Positions 16,520 to 23,552 of a stretch of DNA of 26,671 nt are shown here, one piece after another (the first letter of the stretch is position 1; each line of letters begins with the position of its first letter). The stretch is from positions 1 to 26,671 of the forward strand of contig JAISTO010000145.1 in the NCBI GenBank assembly GCA_031272575.1, in the 5' to 3' direction. The notes under the pieces were generated by a model, which saw nothing but the letters and a program-made list of their open reading frames with translations, had not been told where the DNA came from and made no database searches. This DNA is from Treponema sp. GTDB taxonomy: Bacteria > Spirochaetota > Spirochaetia > Treponematales > Breznakiellaceae. The position numbers were made by a program, and so were the translations under genes.

Positions 16520-16547
16520 ATATAATCTATCATCGGGGCGTTGTCAA
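16519..16547 (-). promoter_or_regulatory. Strong sigma-70-type promoter of the glycan locus
   Basis: On the minus strand, TTGACA (16547-16542), a 17-base spacer, and TATATT (16524-16519). Start of transcription is expected near 16512, inside the operator, leaving a leader of about 60 bases before the outer-membrane-protein ATG. No other comparable promoter was noticed in the gaps of the locus. Confidence 0.8.
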
Positions 16548-16589
16548 GAAAAAAATGAAAAAAAAGAGAAAAAAAGAGCGATTTATCCC

Positions 16590-16621
16590 TGTCAACAGGT
16601 TAGGAAAACGACCGGGGCAGC
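16590..16621 (+). repeat. Degenerate copy of the TGTCAACAAGTTAA repeat end
   Basis: TGTCAACAGGTTA (16590-16602) is followed by GGAAAACGACCGGGG, resembling TGTCAACAAGTTAA followed by GGAAAACAAGACCG at 23362. It sits between the divergent glycan-locus promoter and recO. Confidence 0.45.
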
Positions 16622-16677
16622 GTCATTTGAAAGTGCGCAACTTCGCCGCGCACAGATTTTTAAGAAAATTTCATGAC

Positions 16678-16707
16678 TTGACTCCCCTCCCCTGTTCACT
16701 CTATCAT
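16678..16707 (+). promoter_or_regulatory. Promoter of recO, likely giving a leaderless mRNA
   Basis: TTGACT (16678-16683), 18-base spacer, TATCAT (16702-16707). Only six bases separate the -10 from the recO ATG at 16714, and no Shine-Dalgarno sequence is present. Confidence 0.55.
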
Positions 16708-16713
16708 ACCCCT

Positions 16714-17457
16714 ATGCAGAGGGACGAGACCCACGAGGCGCTTGTGCTGCGGGTGCGGCCTATGGGGGTGTCTGACCGCGAGGCCTGGTTCCTGACGGCC
16801 GGAGCCGGGCTCTGCCGGGCCGCGGTCTACGGGGGGCCGAAGAGCCGGCTCCGCTCGCACGTGTCGCCGTTCCACTCAGGGAGGCTCTGGCTCTACCGCA
16901 ACCCGGTAAAAGACTCGATCAAGGTGACTGACTTCGCGGTCGACTGCTGGCGGCCGGGCCTGCGGGACTTGTACGAGCGGACCCTTGCGGCGGACGCCGC
17001 GGCCGAGACGGTGCTCGCCTCGCATGGCGGGGGCGGCGCGGGGGAGGAGGCGCTGCGTCTGGCCTGCGGGGCGCTCGACGCGCTCGAAAGCGCGGACGAG
17101 GCGCTCTGCGAGAGGCTCCTGACCTGGTTCCTCTGGCGCTGGGCCCTGCTGCTCGGCGCGGCCCCCCCGCTTGACGGGTGCATTTCCTGCGGGGCGGTCC
17201 TTGGGGACAAGGCCTGGTGCAACGGCGAGGGGCTTCTCTGCGCGTCCTGCGCCGGAGCGCCCGGCAGCGAGGCGCGGGGGGCTTTTCCGGTGGGGCTCGG
17301 CGCGCGGCGCTGGCTTGCCGCCGTGTCCGGCCTCGACGGCGCGCGAACGAAGCGCTGCGGCATGGACGCCCCGTCCGCGTCGCAGGCGCGCGCCCTGGTA
17401 ACCGCGGTCCTCGCCCGCGTAATCGGCCGCCGGCTCAACACATGGGATCTGGTGTAA
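16714..17457 (+). CDS. recO: DNA repair protein RecO
   Basis: 247 residues from the ATG at 16714. The N-terminal part has the RecO OB-fold pattern (EALVLRVRPMGVSDREAWFLT, then AVYGGPKS). A zinc-binding pair, Cys156-x-x-Cys159 and Cys176-x-x-Cys179, follows in CISC and CASC. RecO works with RecF and RecR in loading RecA at single-strand gaps and anneals ssDNA. An upstream in-frame start would add a basic extension unlike RecO, so the internal ATG is preferred; it has no Shine-Dalgarno but lies close behind a promoter. It is followed 20 bases later by the GH4 gene, so the two may be co-transcribed. Confidence 0.88.
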   Translation: MQRDETHEALVLRVRPMGVSDREAWFLTAGAGLCRAAVYGGPKSRLRSHVSPFHSGRLWLYRNPVKDSIKVTDFAVDCWRPGLRDLYERTLAADAAAETVLASHGGGGAGEEALRLACGALDALESADEALCERLLTWFLWRWALLLGAAPPLDGCISCGAVLGDKAWCNGEGLLCASCAGAPGSEARGAFPVGLGARRWLAAVSGLDGARTKRCGMDAPSASQARALVTAVLARVIGRRLNTWDLV

Positions 17458-17477
17458 TTATCATTTTGGAGTAATTG

Positions 17478-18791
17478 ATGAAAATTACCTTTTTGGGGGC
17501 GGGCAGTACCATATTTGCCCGTAATGTGCTGGGCGATGCTATGCAGACGCCCGCGCTGGCAGAGAGCGAGATCGCGCTCTACGACATCGACGCCGAACGG
17601 CTCCGGGAAAGCGAGGCCATCCTCAACGCGATACACGCGGGCGCGGGCGGCAGGGCGAAGATCACCAGTTACCTGGGCGTGGAACAGCGGAAGGCCGCGC
17701 TGCGGGGCGCGCGCTTCGTGGTGAACGCTATCCAGGTGGGCGGCTACGACCCCGCTACCATCATCGATTTTGAGATTCCGAAAAAGTACGGCCTGCGCCA
17801 GACCATCGCCGACACCCTGGGCATAGGCGGCATTATGCGGGCGCTGCGGACGATTCCGGTGCTCTCTGACTTCGCCCGGGATATAGAGGACGTGTGCCCG
17901 AACGCATGGTTCCTCAACTACACCAACCCCATGGCGATGCTTTCGGGCTATATGCAGCGCTATACCGGCGTCAAAACCGTGGGGCTCTGTCACAGTGTGC
18001 AGGTCTGCTCCGAGCACCTGCTAAAAAGCCTGGGTATGGAGGCTTCCCTCGAGGGCCGCGTGGAAACGATCGCGGGGATAAATCATCAGGCCTGGCTGTT
18101 GGATATATGCGGCCGGGACGGAGTCGACCTGTACCCGGAGATCAAAAAACGCGCCGCCGAAAAAAACCGTACGAAGCACGACGACATGGTGCGTTTCGAT
18201 TATATCGAAAAACTCGGCTACTACTGCACCGAGTCAAGCGAGCACAACGCGGAGTACAACCCCTGGTATATCAAGAGCCGCTGCCCGGACCTGGTCGGCA
18301 ATTTCAATATCCCCCTTGACGAGTACCCCCGGCGCTGTGTGGCGCAGATCGCGGGCTGGAAGGAAGAGTACGCCCGCCTCGCGGCCCAAAAAACGCTCCC
18401 CCACACCCGCAGCCTCGAATACGCCTCCTGGATCATGGAGGCGATGGTGACTAACCGCCCCTACAAGATAGGCGGCAACGTGCTCAACAACGGCCTCATC
18501 GACAACCTCCCCCGCGAGGCCTGCGTGGAAGTCCCCTGCCTGGTGGACGGCGCGGGCGTAAGCCCCTGCCGCATAGGGCCCCTGCCGCTCCACCTGGCCG
18601 CGCTCAATATGACGAACATCAACGTCCAACTGCTCACGATTGAAGCGGCCCGCACCCGTAAGCGCGAGGCGGTCTACCATGCCGCCATGCTCGACCCGCA
18701 CACCGCCGCCGAACTCTCCCTCGACGACATAGTCCGCATGGTGGACGACCTTCTCGAGGCCCACGCCAGGTGGCTGCCGGCCTTTGCGTGA
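17478..18791 (+). CDS. melA: GH4 alpha-galactosidase (MelA-type)
   Basis: 437 residues from the ATG at 17478 with GGAG six bases upstream. The sequence follows E. coli MelA closely throughout: NAD-binding GAGSTIF (7-13), QTIADTLG, GGIMRALRTIP, NPMAM (150-154), the metal-site Cys171-His172 in GLCHSVQ, GINHQAW (200-206), YCTESSEH, LDEYP, and NGLIDNLP. GH4 enzymes use NAD+ and a divalent metal with a redox mechanism and act in the cytoplasm. Other GH4 activities (alpha-glucosidase, glucuronidase) are less likely given this match. No transporter is adjacent. Its place between recO and xseB-mutL suggests insertion into a housekeeping group. Confidence 0.92.
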   Translation: MKITFLGAGSTIFARNVLGDAMQTPALAESEIALYDIDAERLRESEAILNAIHAGAGGRAKITSYLGVEQRKAALRGARFVVNAIQVGGYDPATIIDFEIPKKYGLRQTIADTLGIGGIMRALRTIPVLSDFARDIEDVCPNAWFLNYTNPMAMLSGYMQRYTGVKTVGLCHSVQVCSEHLLKSLGMEASLEGRVETIAGINHQAWLLDICGRDGVDLYPEIKKRAAEKNRTKHDDMVRFDYIEKLGYYCTESSEHNAEYNPWYIKSRCPDLVGNFNIPLDEYPRRCVAQIAGWKEEYARLAAQKTLPHTRSLEYASWIMEAMVTNRPYKIGGNVLNNGLIDNLPREACVEVPCLVDGAGVSPCRIGPLPLHLAALNMTNINVQLLTIEAARTRKREAVYHAAMLDPHTAAELSLDDIVRMVDDLLEAHARWLPAFA

Positions 18792-18814
18792 GGGGGGAAA
18801 TTGGATGCGCCCTC

Positions 18815-18844
18815 TTGCAGTGCGGCCCCCTCCCCTGCTATACT
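18815..18844 (+). promoter_or_regulatory. Promoter of xseB-mutL
   Basis: TTGCAG (18815-18820), 18-base spacer, TATACT (18839-18844). Transcription should start near 18851, leaving a short leader that contains GGAGGATGAC before the xseB ATG. Confidence 0.5.
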
Positions 18845-18864
18845 CCCCCTGATCGGAGGATGAC

Positions 18865-19170
18865 ATGACAAAAAAAACTGCCCCCGCGGGAGGCGCGGAA
18901 ACGCAGGCGGATGGCCGGACGCAATCGCGCATGAAGAAATTCGAGGAGCGGCTTGAGCGGCTCGAGAGTTTGGGCGAGGAGATTCGCAAGCCGGACGTGC
19001 CCCTTGATGACGCGCTGAAGGCCTTCGAGGAGGGCATCGCGCTGGCGCGGGGCCTGGAAAAAGACCTGGAAAAAATCGAGGGGCGCATCGAGATACTGAT
19101 GAATGCCCCCGCGGATATGGAGAGCGCGGACCCGGATCTGGAACTCTTCGAAGGCGGGGACGCGGCGTGA
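18865..19170 (+). CDS. xseB: Exodeoxyribonuclease VII small subunit
   Basis: 101 residues, ATG at 18865 with GGAGG six bases upstream. Residues 23-80 are the XseB helical hairpin (KKFEERLERLESL, LDDALKAFEEGIALA, then KIEGRIEIL). A polar N-terminal tail of about 20 residues and an acidic C-terminal tail make it slightly longer than usual. XseB binds XseA to form the ssDNA exonuclease VII; xseA is not in the window. The stop overlaps the mutL GTG start as GTGA, so the two are translationally coupled. Confidence 0.92.
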   Translation: MTKKTAPAGGAETQADGRTQSRMKKFEERLERLESLGEEIRKPDVPLDDALKAFEEGIALARGLEKDLEKIEGRIEILMNAPADMESADPDLELFEGGDAA

Positions 19171-21002
19171 GCGCGGAGGGCGCCCGCATACAGGTGCTGC
19201 CGCCTGACGAGGCGCGCAAGATCGCCGCGGGCGAGGTGGTGGACCGGCCGGCCGCGCTCGTGCGGGAGTTCATCGACAACGCGCTGGACGCGGGCGCGGG
19301 CCGGGTGCGCCTCTTCGTCGACGGGGGCGGAACGCGCCGCATCGAGGCCGCGGACGACGGCTGCGGCATGGGGCCGGAAGACCTGGCGCTCTGCCCGCTC
19401 GCCCACGCGACGAGCAAGATCCGCTGCCTGGACGACCTGAACACCGCGCGCTCCCTGGGCTTCCGGGGCGAGGCGCTGGCGGCCGCGGCCGCGGTCTCGC
19501 GGCTCGAAATCGAGACGAGCACGGACGGCGTCGAGGCTTGGAAACTGCGGGCAGGCCCGGGCGGGCGCTTCCCCCCGGCCATCGAGCGGACGAACCGGGC
19601 GCGCGGCACTTCGGTGCGGGCCCTGGGGCTCTTCGACACGCTCCCTGCCCGCAAGAAATTCCTGAAACGCGACGGCGCCGAGGGCGCCCTCTGCCGCACG
19701 GTCTTTAACGAAAAGGCCCTCGCGTTCCCCAATGTCACCTTTCACCTGACCCTCGAAGGCCATGACGCGGCCCTCTTCGCGCCCGCGACCCTTGCCGGGC
19801 GCTTTGCGGCCGTCACCTTAAGCCCGCACGAGGCGCCCTTCCTCCACGAGATTCACGGTCTCGGCGAAGGCTTTGCCGTCACCATCCTGGCCGGCGGGCC
19901 GGAACTGTACCGCCAGGACCGCCGCCTCCAGTTCGTCTTTGCCAATACCCGCCGGCTCAACGACTGGAGTCTGCTGCAGGCCCTGGAGTACGGCCTCGAG
20001 GGCTGGTTCCCCAACGGCTCGCACCCCATCGGGGCAATCTATATTGACATCGATCCCCGCCTCGCGGACTTCAACATACACCCCGCAAAACGGGAGGCGC
20101 GCTTCGCGGACCAGGGCGCGCTCCACCATGCGATCACGAGCGCGCTGCGCTCCTATACGCGGAAGAGTTTTTCCGGCGCGCCCTACGCGGAGCGCGGCGA
20201 CGAGCGCGGCGGCAGGGGCAGCGCGCCGCTCTCGCCGGGCGCCGCCCTCGCCGCGGACGCCGCGGCAGGCGTCGAGGGCGGGGCCGCGGGCGGCGGCGCG
20301 CACGGCGCGGGCGGCGCCGGCATTGACAGCGCGGCGCGGCGGGCCGCGCTCGCTGCCCTGCTTGAGCGGCCCCCGGCCTTCGCGCCCAAACCAGGCCGCG
20401 GCGCAAAGGGCGGCGACGCCCTCAGCGTTGCCGAGCAGGAGCCCGCTTACGAGACGGGAGCCCCCCGGCTCCTGGGCAGGGCCTTCGGGCTCTTCATCAT
20501 TGTGGAAAAGGGGGATACACTTTTCTTAATCGACCAGCACGCGGCGCACGAGCGCATCCTCTACGACGCCTTCCTTGCCGGGGATATCCCGCGGCAGGAA
20601 CTGCTGGTGCCCATCGCCTTTACGACCGAGAGCCCGGAGGACGACCGCTTCCTCGCGGCAGAGCAGGCGGCGCTGGGGGCGCTCGGCATAAGCCTTACGC
20701 GCGAGGGGGAGGGCTGGGTTATCGACGCGTTGCCCGCGGGCTGGCGCGAAGGCGATGGCGACACCGTCAGGGAACTGCTCAACCTGAAAAGCGCGGGCGC
20801 CCAGATGGCGGAGCACTGGGCCGCCGCCTGCGCCTGCCGCGCCGCCGTGAAGGACGGCACCGCGCTCGACGACACGACCGCGTTCGCGCTGGCAGAGGCC
20901 GCGCTTGCGCTGCCCGTGCCCCGCTGCCCGCACGGCAGGCCCATCTGGTTCCGCATTACGCGGGACGAAGCCTGCAAAGCCGTGCGGCGATCAAAGGGAT
21001 AA
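19167..21002 (+). CDS. mutL: DNA mismatch repair protein MutL
   Basis: 611 residues from a GTG at 19167. This start places IQVLPPDEARKIAAGEVV as expected for MutL. GHKL ATPase motifs follow: REFIDNALDAG (catalytic Glu34), DDGCGM, HATSKI, GFRGEAL. A Gly/Ala-rich linker of about 60 residues (about 345-405) separates the C-terminal domain. That domain has the endonuclease motif DQHAAHE (456-462), the ACR-type motif ACRAAVK, and CPHGRP (587-592), so this is a nicking-type MutL. The last acidic residue of the endonuclease motif is Asp467 instead of the usual Glu, and ELVEN is EFIDN; both are conservative changes. MutS is not in the window. Confidence 0.95.
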   Translation: MSAEGARIQVLPPDEARKIAAGEVVDRPAALVREFIDNALDAGAGRVRLFVDGGGTRRIEAADDGCGMGPEDLALCPLAHATSKIRCLDDLNTARSLGFRGEALAAAAAVSRLEIETSTDGVEAWKLRAGPGGRFPPAIERTNRARGTSVRALGLFDTLPARKKFLKRDGAEGALCRTVFNEKALAFPNVTFHLTLEGHDAALFAPATLAGRFAAVTLSPHEAPFLHEIHGLGEGFAVTILAGGPELYRQDRRLQFVFANTRRLNDWSLLQALEYGLEGWFPNGSHPIGAIYIDIDPRLADFNIHPAKREARFADQGALHHAITSALRSYTRKSFSGAPYAERGDERGGRGSAPLSPGAALAADAAAGVEGGAAGGGAHGAGGAGIDSAARRAALAALLERPPAFAPKPGRGAKGGDALSVAEQEPAYETGAPRLLGRAFGLFIIVEKGDTLFLIDQHAAHERILYDAFLAGDIPRQELLVPIAFTTESPEDDRFLAAEQAALGALGISLTREGEGWVIDALPAGWREGDGDTVRELLNLKSAGAQMAEHWAAACACRAAVKDGTALDDTTAFALAEAALALPVPRCPHGRPIWFRITRDEACKAVRRSKG

Positions 21003-21014
21003 ATCAGGAAATTC

Positions 21015-21044
21015 TTGACTTTTCGGAGCGGACTCGAGTATATT
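21015..21044 (+). promoter_or_regulatory. Promoter of the AraC-family gene, likely leaderless
   Basis: TTGACT (21015-21020), 18-base spacer, TATATT (21039-21044). Six bases separate it from the ATG at 21051; there is no Shine-Dalgarno sequence. Confidence 0.55.
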
Positions 21045-21050
21045 ATCACT

Positions 21051-22004
21051 ATGCCGCGAAAAACAAAAATTCACCGTCCTAATCAGGTGGAACGCATACA
21101 TTACCTTCCAAGCAAGCGGGTCGAAGTACTCCTGCACCCGCAGCTGCTCTATGCGGGGGAACTCGACGTATCCCGCAGCGGCAGGCGGAACAGACATTCC
21201 TTTATGTGGCGAGAGACCCGGCACAAGCATCCCTTCCTCGAAGTATTGTTGATTACGGGGGGGGAGGGTACAGTCGCTATAGGCAGTGATACCTATTCCG
21301 TGCACAGGGGAAACTGTCTCGTCTACAATCAGGATGAAATCCACGCGGAAATTTCTTCCAGCCATGCGCCGCTCGCGGCTTTTTATTTCGCCGCAAGAAA
21401 TATCAACATAGGAAAACTCGGTCTGAACAAACTTGTCGAGCCGGGCGTCTGCCCTGTAATCGCCGTTGAGGACGATCTGCCTATGCTCGAAAAGTATTTT
21501 TCTGACCTCGTTCACGAGAGCCGCAGTTCCGAGTATTACGCAAAGGAAATGACCGAATCCCTTACCAGGATGCTCTTAATCCTTCTGCTCCGCAAGTTAA
21601 ACTTCGACAACACGCTGCATCTCGCGCAGAACAATCTTTTCAGAATAGCCTGCAATTTCATTGACGAACACTACACCGCGATCCACAACATCGATGATAT
21701 TTGCCAGCACTGCAAAATAAGCCGTTTCTACCTTATGCACATCTTCAAGCAGTACGGCGAGAAGCCGCCTCTGCAGCGTATTATTTCCAAGCGCATAGAA
21801 TTGGCCTGCAGCCTGCTCGCGTCTACCGATATGAGCACCGAACAGGTAGCGGAGCGCTGCGGCTACGAAGACGAATCGTACTTCTGCCGCATCTTCCAAA
21901 AGCATAAACACATTACGCCGCTCCGCTATCGCAAGACAAAGGCCTGGCTTAAAGAGGCGGAGGATTCTTCCTCGGAACCGCAGACACCGTGTAAAAAAAG
22001 TTGA
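21051..22004 (+). CDS. AraC-family transcriptional regulator with cupin sensor domain
   Basis: 317 residues from the ATG at 21051. Residues about 45-115 form an AraC-type cupin (HKHPFLEVLLITGGEGTV, HRGNCLVYNQDEIH). Residues about 195-300 carry the double helix-turn-helix (IDDICQHCKISRFYLMHIFKQ and STEQVAERCGYEDESYFCRIFQKH, ending ITPLRYRK). Such proteins usually activate sugar or stress genes on binding a small ligand. The gene lies just after mutL with its own promoter, and its last 56 bases overlap the 3' end of the convergent cytX-like gene. The target is not shown; the local neighbours give no clear sugar link. Confidence 0.9.
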   Translation: MPRKTKIHRPNQVERIHYLPSKRVEVLLHPQLLYAGELDVSRSGRRNRHSFMWRETRHKHPFLEVLLITGGEGTVAIGSDTYSVHRGNCLVYNQDEIHAEISSSHAPLAAFYFAARNINIGKLGLNKLVEPGVCPVIAVEDDLPMLEKYFSDLVHESRSSEYYAKEMTESLTRMLLILLLRKLNFDNTLHLAQNNLFRIACNFIDEHYTAIHNIDDICQHCKISRFYLMHIFKQYGEKPPLQRIISKRIELACSLLASTDMSTEQVAERCGYEDESYFCRIFQKHKHITPLRYRKTKAWLKEAEDSSSEPQTPCKKS

Positions 22005-23157
22005 TAACCAGCACGGTCAGCAGGGTGGGTATCCACACGCCGAATACGCCCGACAGTTTGTAGACAGCCATACCCAGCACCGCGATCGACAGGGACCAGG
22101 GTTCGAATACGCGCCGGGATTTTTCACGCCTGAAAAAGAAATCGAGGAAGAGCACCGTGTAAATGGGGACAAATACCATTCCTATCGACGTTAAAAAAGT
22201 CTCCAAAAAAGATTGATATTTTTCAATGGGGAAAAAGACCGCCGCCGCCGCGGCCGCAAGACCGATCACCACTATGGGGAGGCGCTCCGAGGAGGTCTTT
22301 ACCAACTGCCGTGAAGACACCGCGGCGGAGTAGAGGTCGAGGAACGCGGTGGTTAAGGTGGACAGCAGCACGACCGCGCAGGCCGGAACACGGAACGCGC
22401 TTCCCGCGATAAAAGTGAATATGTCCTTGCCGGTGCTGTGGGCAAGAAAGAGCCCGAACGCGTACATCAGTACGCTGCCCGTAAAGTAGCCCGCGAAGGG
22501 CATCCAGGCCGCGCAGGTTTTTCCGTCCGCCTTCATGCCGTAATCGCCGGCGAGCGGAAGCCAGGACACCGGCATCGCTATGGAGAGTTCGAGCCCCAGG
22601 CTGAAACTCATCCCCAGAGCCGGGGCCTCGCCGCCGCCCGCTCCCGCGGCGCTAAACGCGGCGCCAAGCGCGGCGCCAAGCGCGGCGCCAAGCGCTTCGT
22701 AGAACAGGACGCAGCAGAGGAGCGCGAGGAGCGCCACGACCGCCTCGTTCAGCCTGCCTGCCGGACTCAGCAGGATAACGGCCCACACGAGCACGAGCAG
22801 CGAAAGCGCCAGCGCCGCGGCCCAAAACGGGATCGCCGGGAATATGCCCCGCGCCGCGCTTGCCGCCTGCACCACCATAACGACCGTCCAGCCGAGCAGC
22901 TGCACCACATTGAGAAAGGCTGCGATACGCCCCCCCCCCCTGCCAAAAGAAAAAACAACGCCCTCCATGGCCGTTTCTTTTCTGACAAATGAAATATACG
23001 AACCGAGCGCCAACAGCCCCGCGCCGATAAGATGCCCGACAACGATTGCGAGAAGCCCCTTCGCCATGCCAAGCGGGATGAGCATCCCCCCCGTATAAAT
23101 CTCCGTAATAGAAATTGCCGCCCCTGCCCAGAGGAGCGCCATCGTGTGCTTTTTCAT
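21949..23157 (-). CDS. cytX: NCS1-family transporter, CytX-like (putative hydroxymethylpyrimidine permease)
   Basis: 402 residues, ATG at 23157, no Shine-Dalgarno; hydrophobic almost throughout with about 11-12 likely membrane spans. The N-terminus (LLWAGAAISITEIYTGGML, then GMAKGLLAIVVGHLIGAGLL, then NVVQLLGWTVVM) is typical of CytX, a branch of the purine/cytosine permeases thought to import the thiamine precursor hydroxymethylpyrimidine. No thiamine (TPP) riboswitch or thi genes are seen nearby, so the substrate is uncertain. Codons 72-77 are an in-frame run of 11 G, and a 12-bp tandem repeat encodes ALGA repeats in a loop. The gene name is a family-level guess. Confidence 0.75.
   Translation of the reverse strand: MKKHTMALLWAGAAISITEIYTGGMLIPLGMAKGLLAIVVGHLIGAGLLALGSYISFVRKETAMEGVVFSFGRGGGRIAAFLNVVQLLGWTVVMVVQAASAARGIFPAIPFWAAALALSLLVLVWAVILLSPAGRLNEAVVALLALLCCVLFYEALGAALGAALGAAFSAAGAGGGEAPALGMSFSLGLELSIAMPVSWLPLAGDYGMKADGKTCAAWMPFAGYFTGSVLMYAFGLFLAHSTGKDIFTFIAGSAFRVPACAVVLLSTLTTAFLDLYSAAVSSRQLVKTSSERLPIVVIGLAAAAAAVFFPIEKYQSFLETFLTSIGMVFVPIYTVLFLDFFFRREKSRRVFEPWSLSIAVLGMAVYKLSGVFGVWIPTLLTVLVINFFYTVSAVPRKNPPPL
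22657..22692. repeat. 12-bp unit CGCGGCGCCAAG repeated three times inside cytX
   Basis: Three exact head-to-tail copies at 22657, 22669 and 22681, encoding the LGAA repeat in a predicted loop. In-frame expansion or loss by slippage would only change loop length. Confidence 0.85.
22930..22940. repeat. Homopolymeric 11-C (11-G on coding strand) tract inside cytX
   Basis: Eleven consecutive C on the plus strand encode RGGGR (residues 73-77) of the transporter. A one-base slip would truncate the protein early, so the tract is a candidate contingency site. Confidence 0.8.
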
Positions 23158-23166
23158 GTTAGGATG

Positions 23167-23197
23167 ATGATAGCAGCGGGGGGGAGGCGAGAGTCAA
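23167..23197 (-). promoter_or_regulatory. Promoter of cytX, near-leaderless
   Basis: On the minus strand, TTGACT (23197-23192), a 19-base spacer, TATCAT (23172-23167), then nine bases to the ATG. The spacer is slightly long. Confidence 0.4.
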
Positions 23198-23215
23198 GAC
23201 CGCCTGGGGAGTAGT

Positions 23216-23279
23216 GTCATTCCGCGGTCCCCCTGTCGTCATTCCGCGGTCCCCTGCCGTCATTCCGCGGTCCCCTGCC
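23216..23279. repeat. Tandem 21-22 bp repeats GTCATTCCGCGGTCCCC...
   Basis: Three units begin at 23216 (22 bp), 23238 and 23259 (21 bp each, identical), followed at 23280 by a longer REP-like unit that starts with the same GTCATTCCGCGG. There are no unique spacers, so this is not CRISPR. Confidence 0.85.
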
Positions 23280-23336
23280 GTCATTCCGCGGCTTGACCGT
23301 GGAATCCAGACTCCGCGATCAAGTCGCGGAGTGACG
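23280..23336. repeat. REP-like double hairpin
   Basis: Two hairpins in a row: ATTCCGCGG / CCGTGGAAT around CTTGA (one mismatch), then CTCCGCGA / TCGCGGAG around TCAAG. The unit begins GTCATTCC and ends GAGTGAC. Related sequence is seen at 5672-5705 and inside 23362-23498. Confidence 0.75.
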
Positions 23337-23361
23337 ATCTGCCCCCCACTCCCCACTCCAC

Positions 23362-23498
23362 TGTCAACAAGTTAAGGAAAACAAGACCGTCATTGCCGGG
23401 CTTGCCCCGGCAATCTATCCCTCAAAATGCCATTTTTGATAGAGATTCCGCGATCAAGTCGCGGACTGACGGTCATCATTTTCGTTAACTTGTTGACA
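23362..23498. mobile_element. 137-bp MITE-like element with 14-bp perfect terminal inverted repeats
   Basis: Starts TGTCAACAAGTTAA (23362-23375) and ends TTAACTTGTTGACA (23485-23498). Inside are a hairpin ATTGCCGGG / CCCGGCAAT and a half REP unit (GATTCCGCGATCAAGTCGCGG). An 11-bp direct repeat CTCCCCACTCC lies on each side (23349-23359 and 23502-23512), three bases from each end. It has no coding capacity. Single ends or fragments occur at 5718, 14484 and, diverged, 16590. Confidence 0.6.
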
Positions 23499-23523
23499 TT
23501 GCTCCCCACTCCCTCCCCCCCTC

Positions 23524-23552
23524 TTGACTTTTTTTCCCGCATCCGTTATGGT
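23524..23552 (+). promoter_or_regulatory. Promoter of parE, near-leaderless
   Basis: TTGACT (23524-23529), 17-base spacer, TATGGT (23547-23552), then eight bases to the ATG at 23561. There is no Shine-Dalgarno sequence. Confidence 0.45.

Noticed and set aside
16555..16713. N-terminal extension of RecO from the ATG at 16555
   Set aside because: The 53 added residues are basic and unlike RecO. They cover a promoter and a repeat relic, and the family N-terminus fits the ATG at 16714.
18234..19763. Open frame of 509 codons on the minus strand spanning parts of melA, xseB and mutL
   Set aside because: It crosses three well-supported genes in antisense, is rich in Arg and Pro, and shows no family signal.
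23158..23215. Possible thiamine (TPP) riboswitch before the cytX-like gene
   Set aside because: The promoter lies almost at the start codon, leaving no leader, and no CTGAGA-type core was found.
23216..23336. Possible CRISPR array
   Set aside because: The units follow each other with no unique spacers, and no cas genes are near. These are tandem and REP-like repeats.
23159..23356. A 65-codon minus-strand frame with RGMTAGD repeats
   Set aside because: The peptide repeat simply mirrors the 21-bp DNA repeats; there is no ribosome site or family.
23493..23498. TTGACA in the right end of the 137-bp element as a parE -35 site
   Set aside because: No plausible -10 lies 16-19 bases downstream; the C-rich stretch there is unsuitable. 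The TTGACT at 23524 is better placed.
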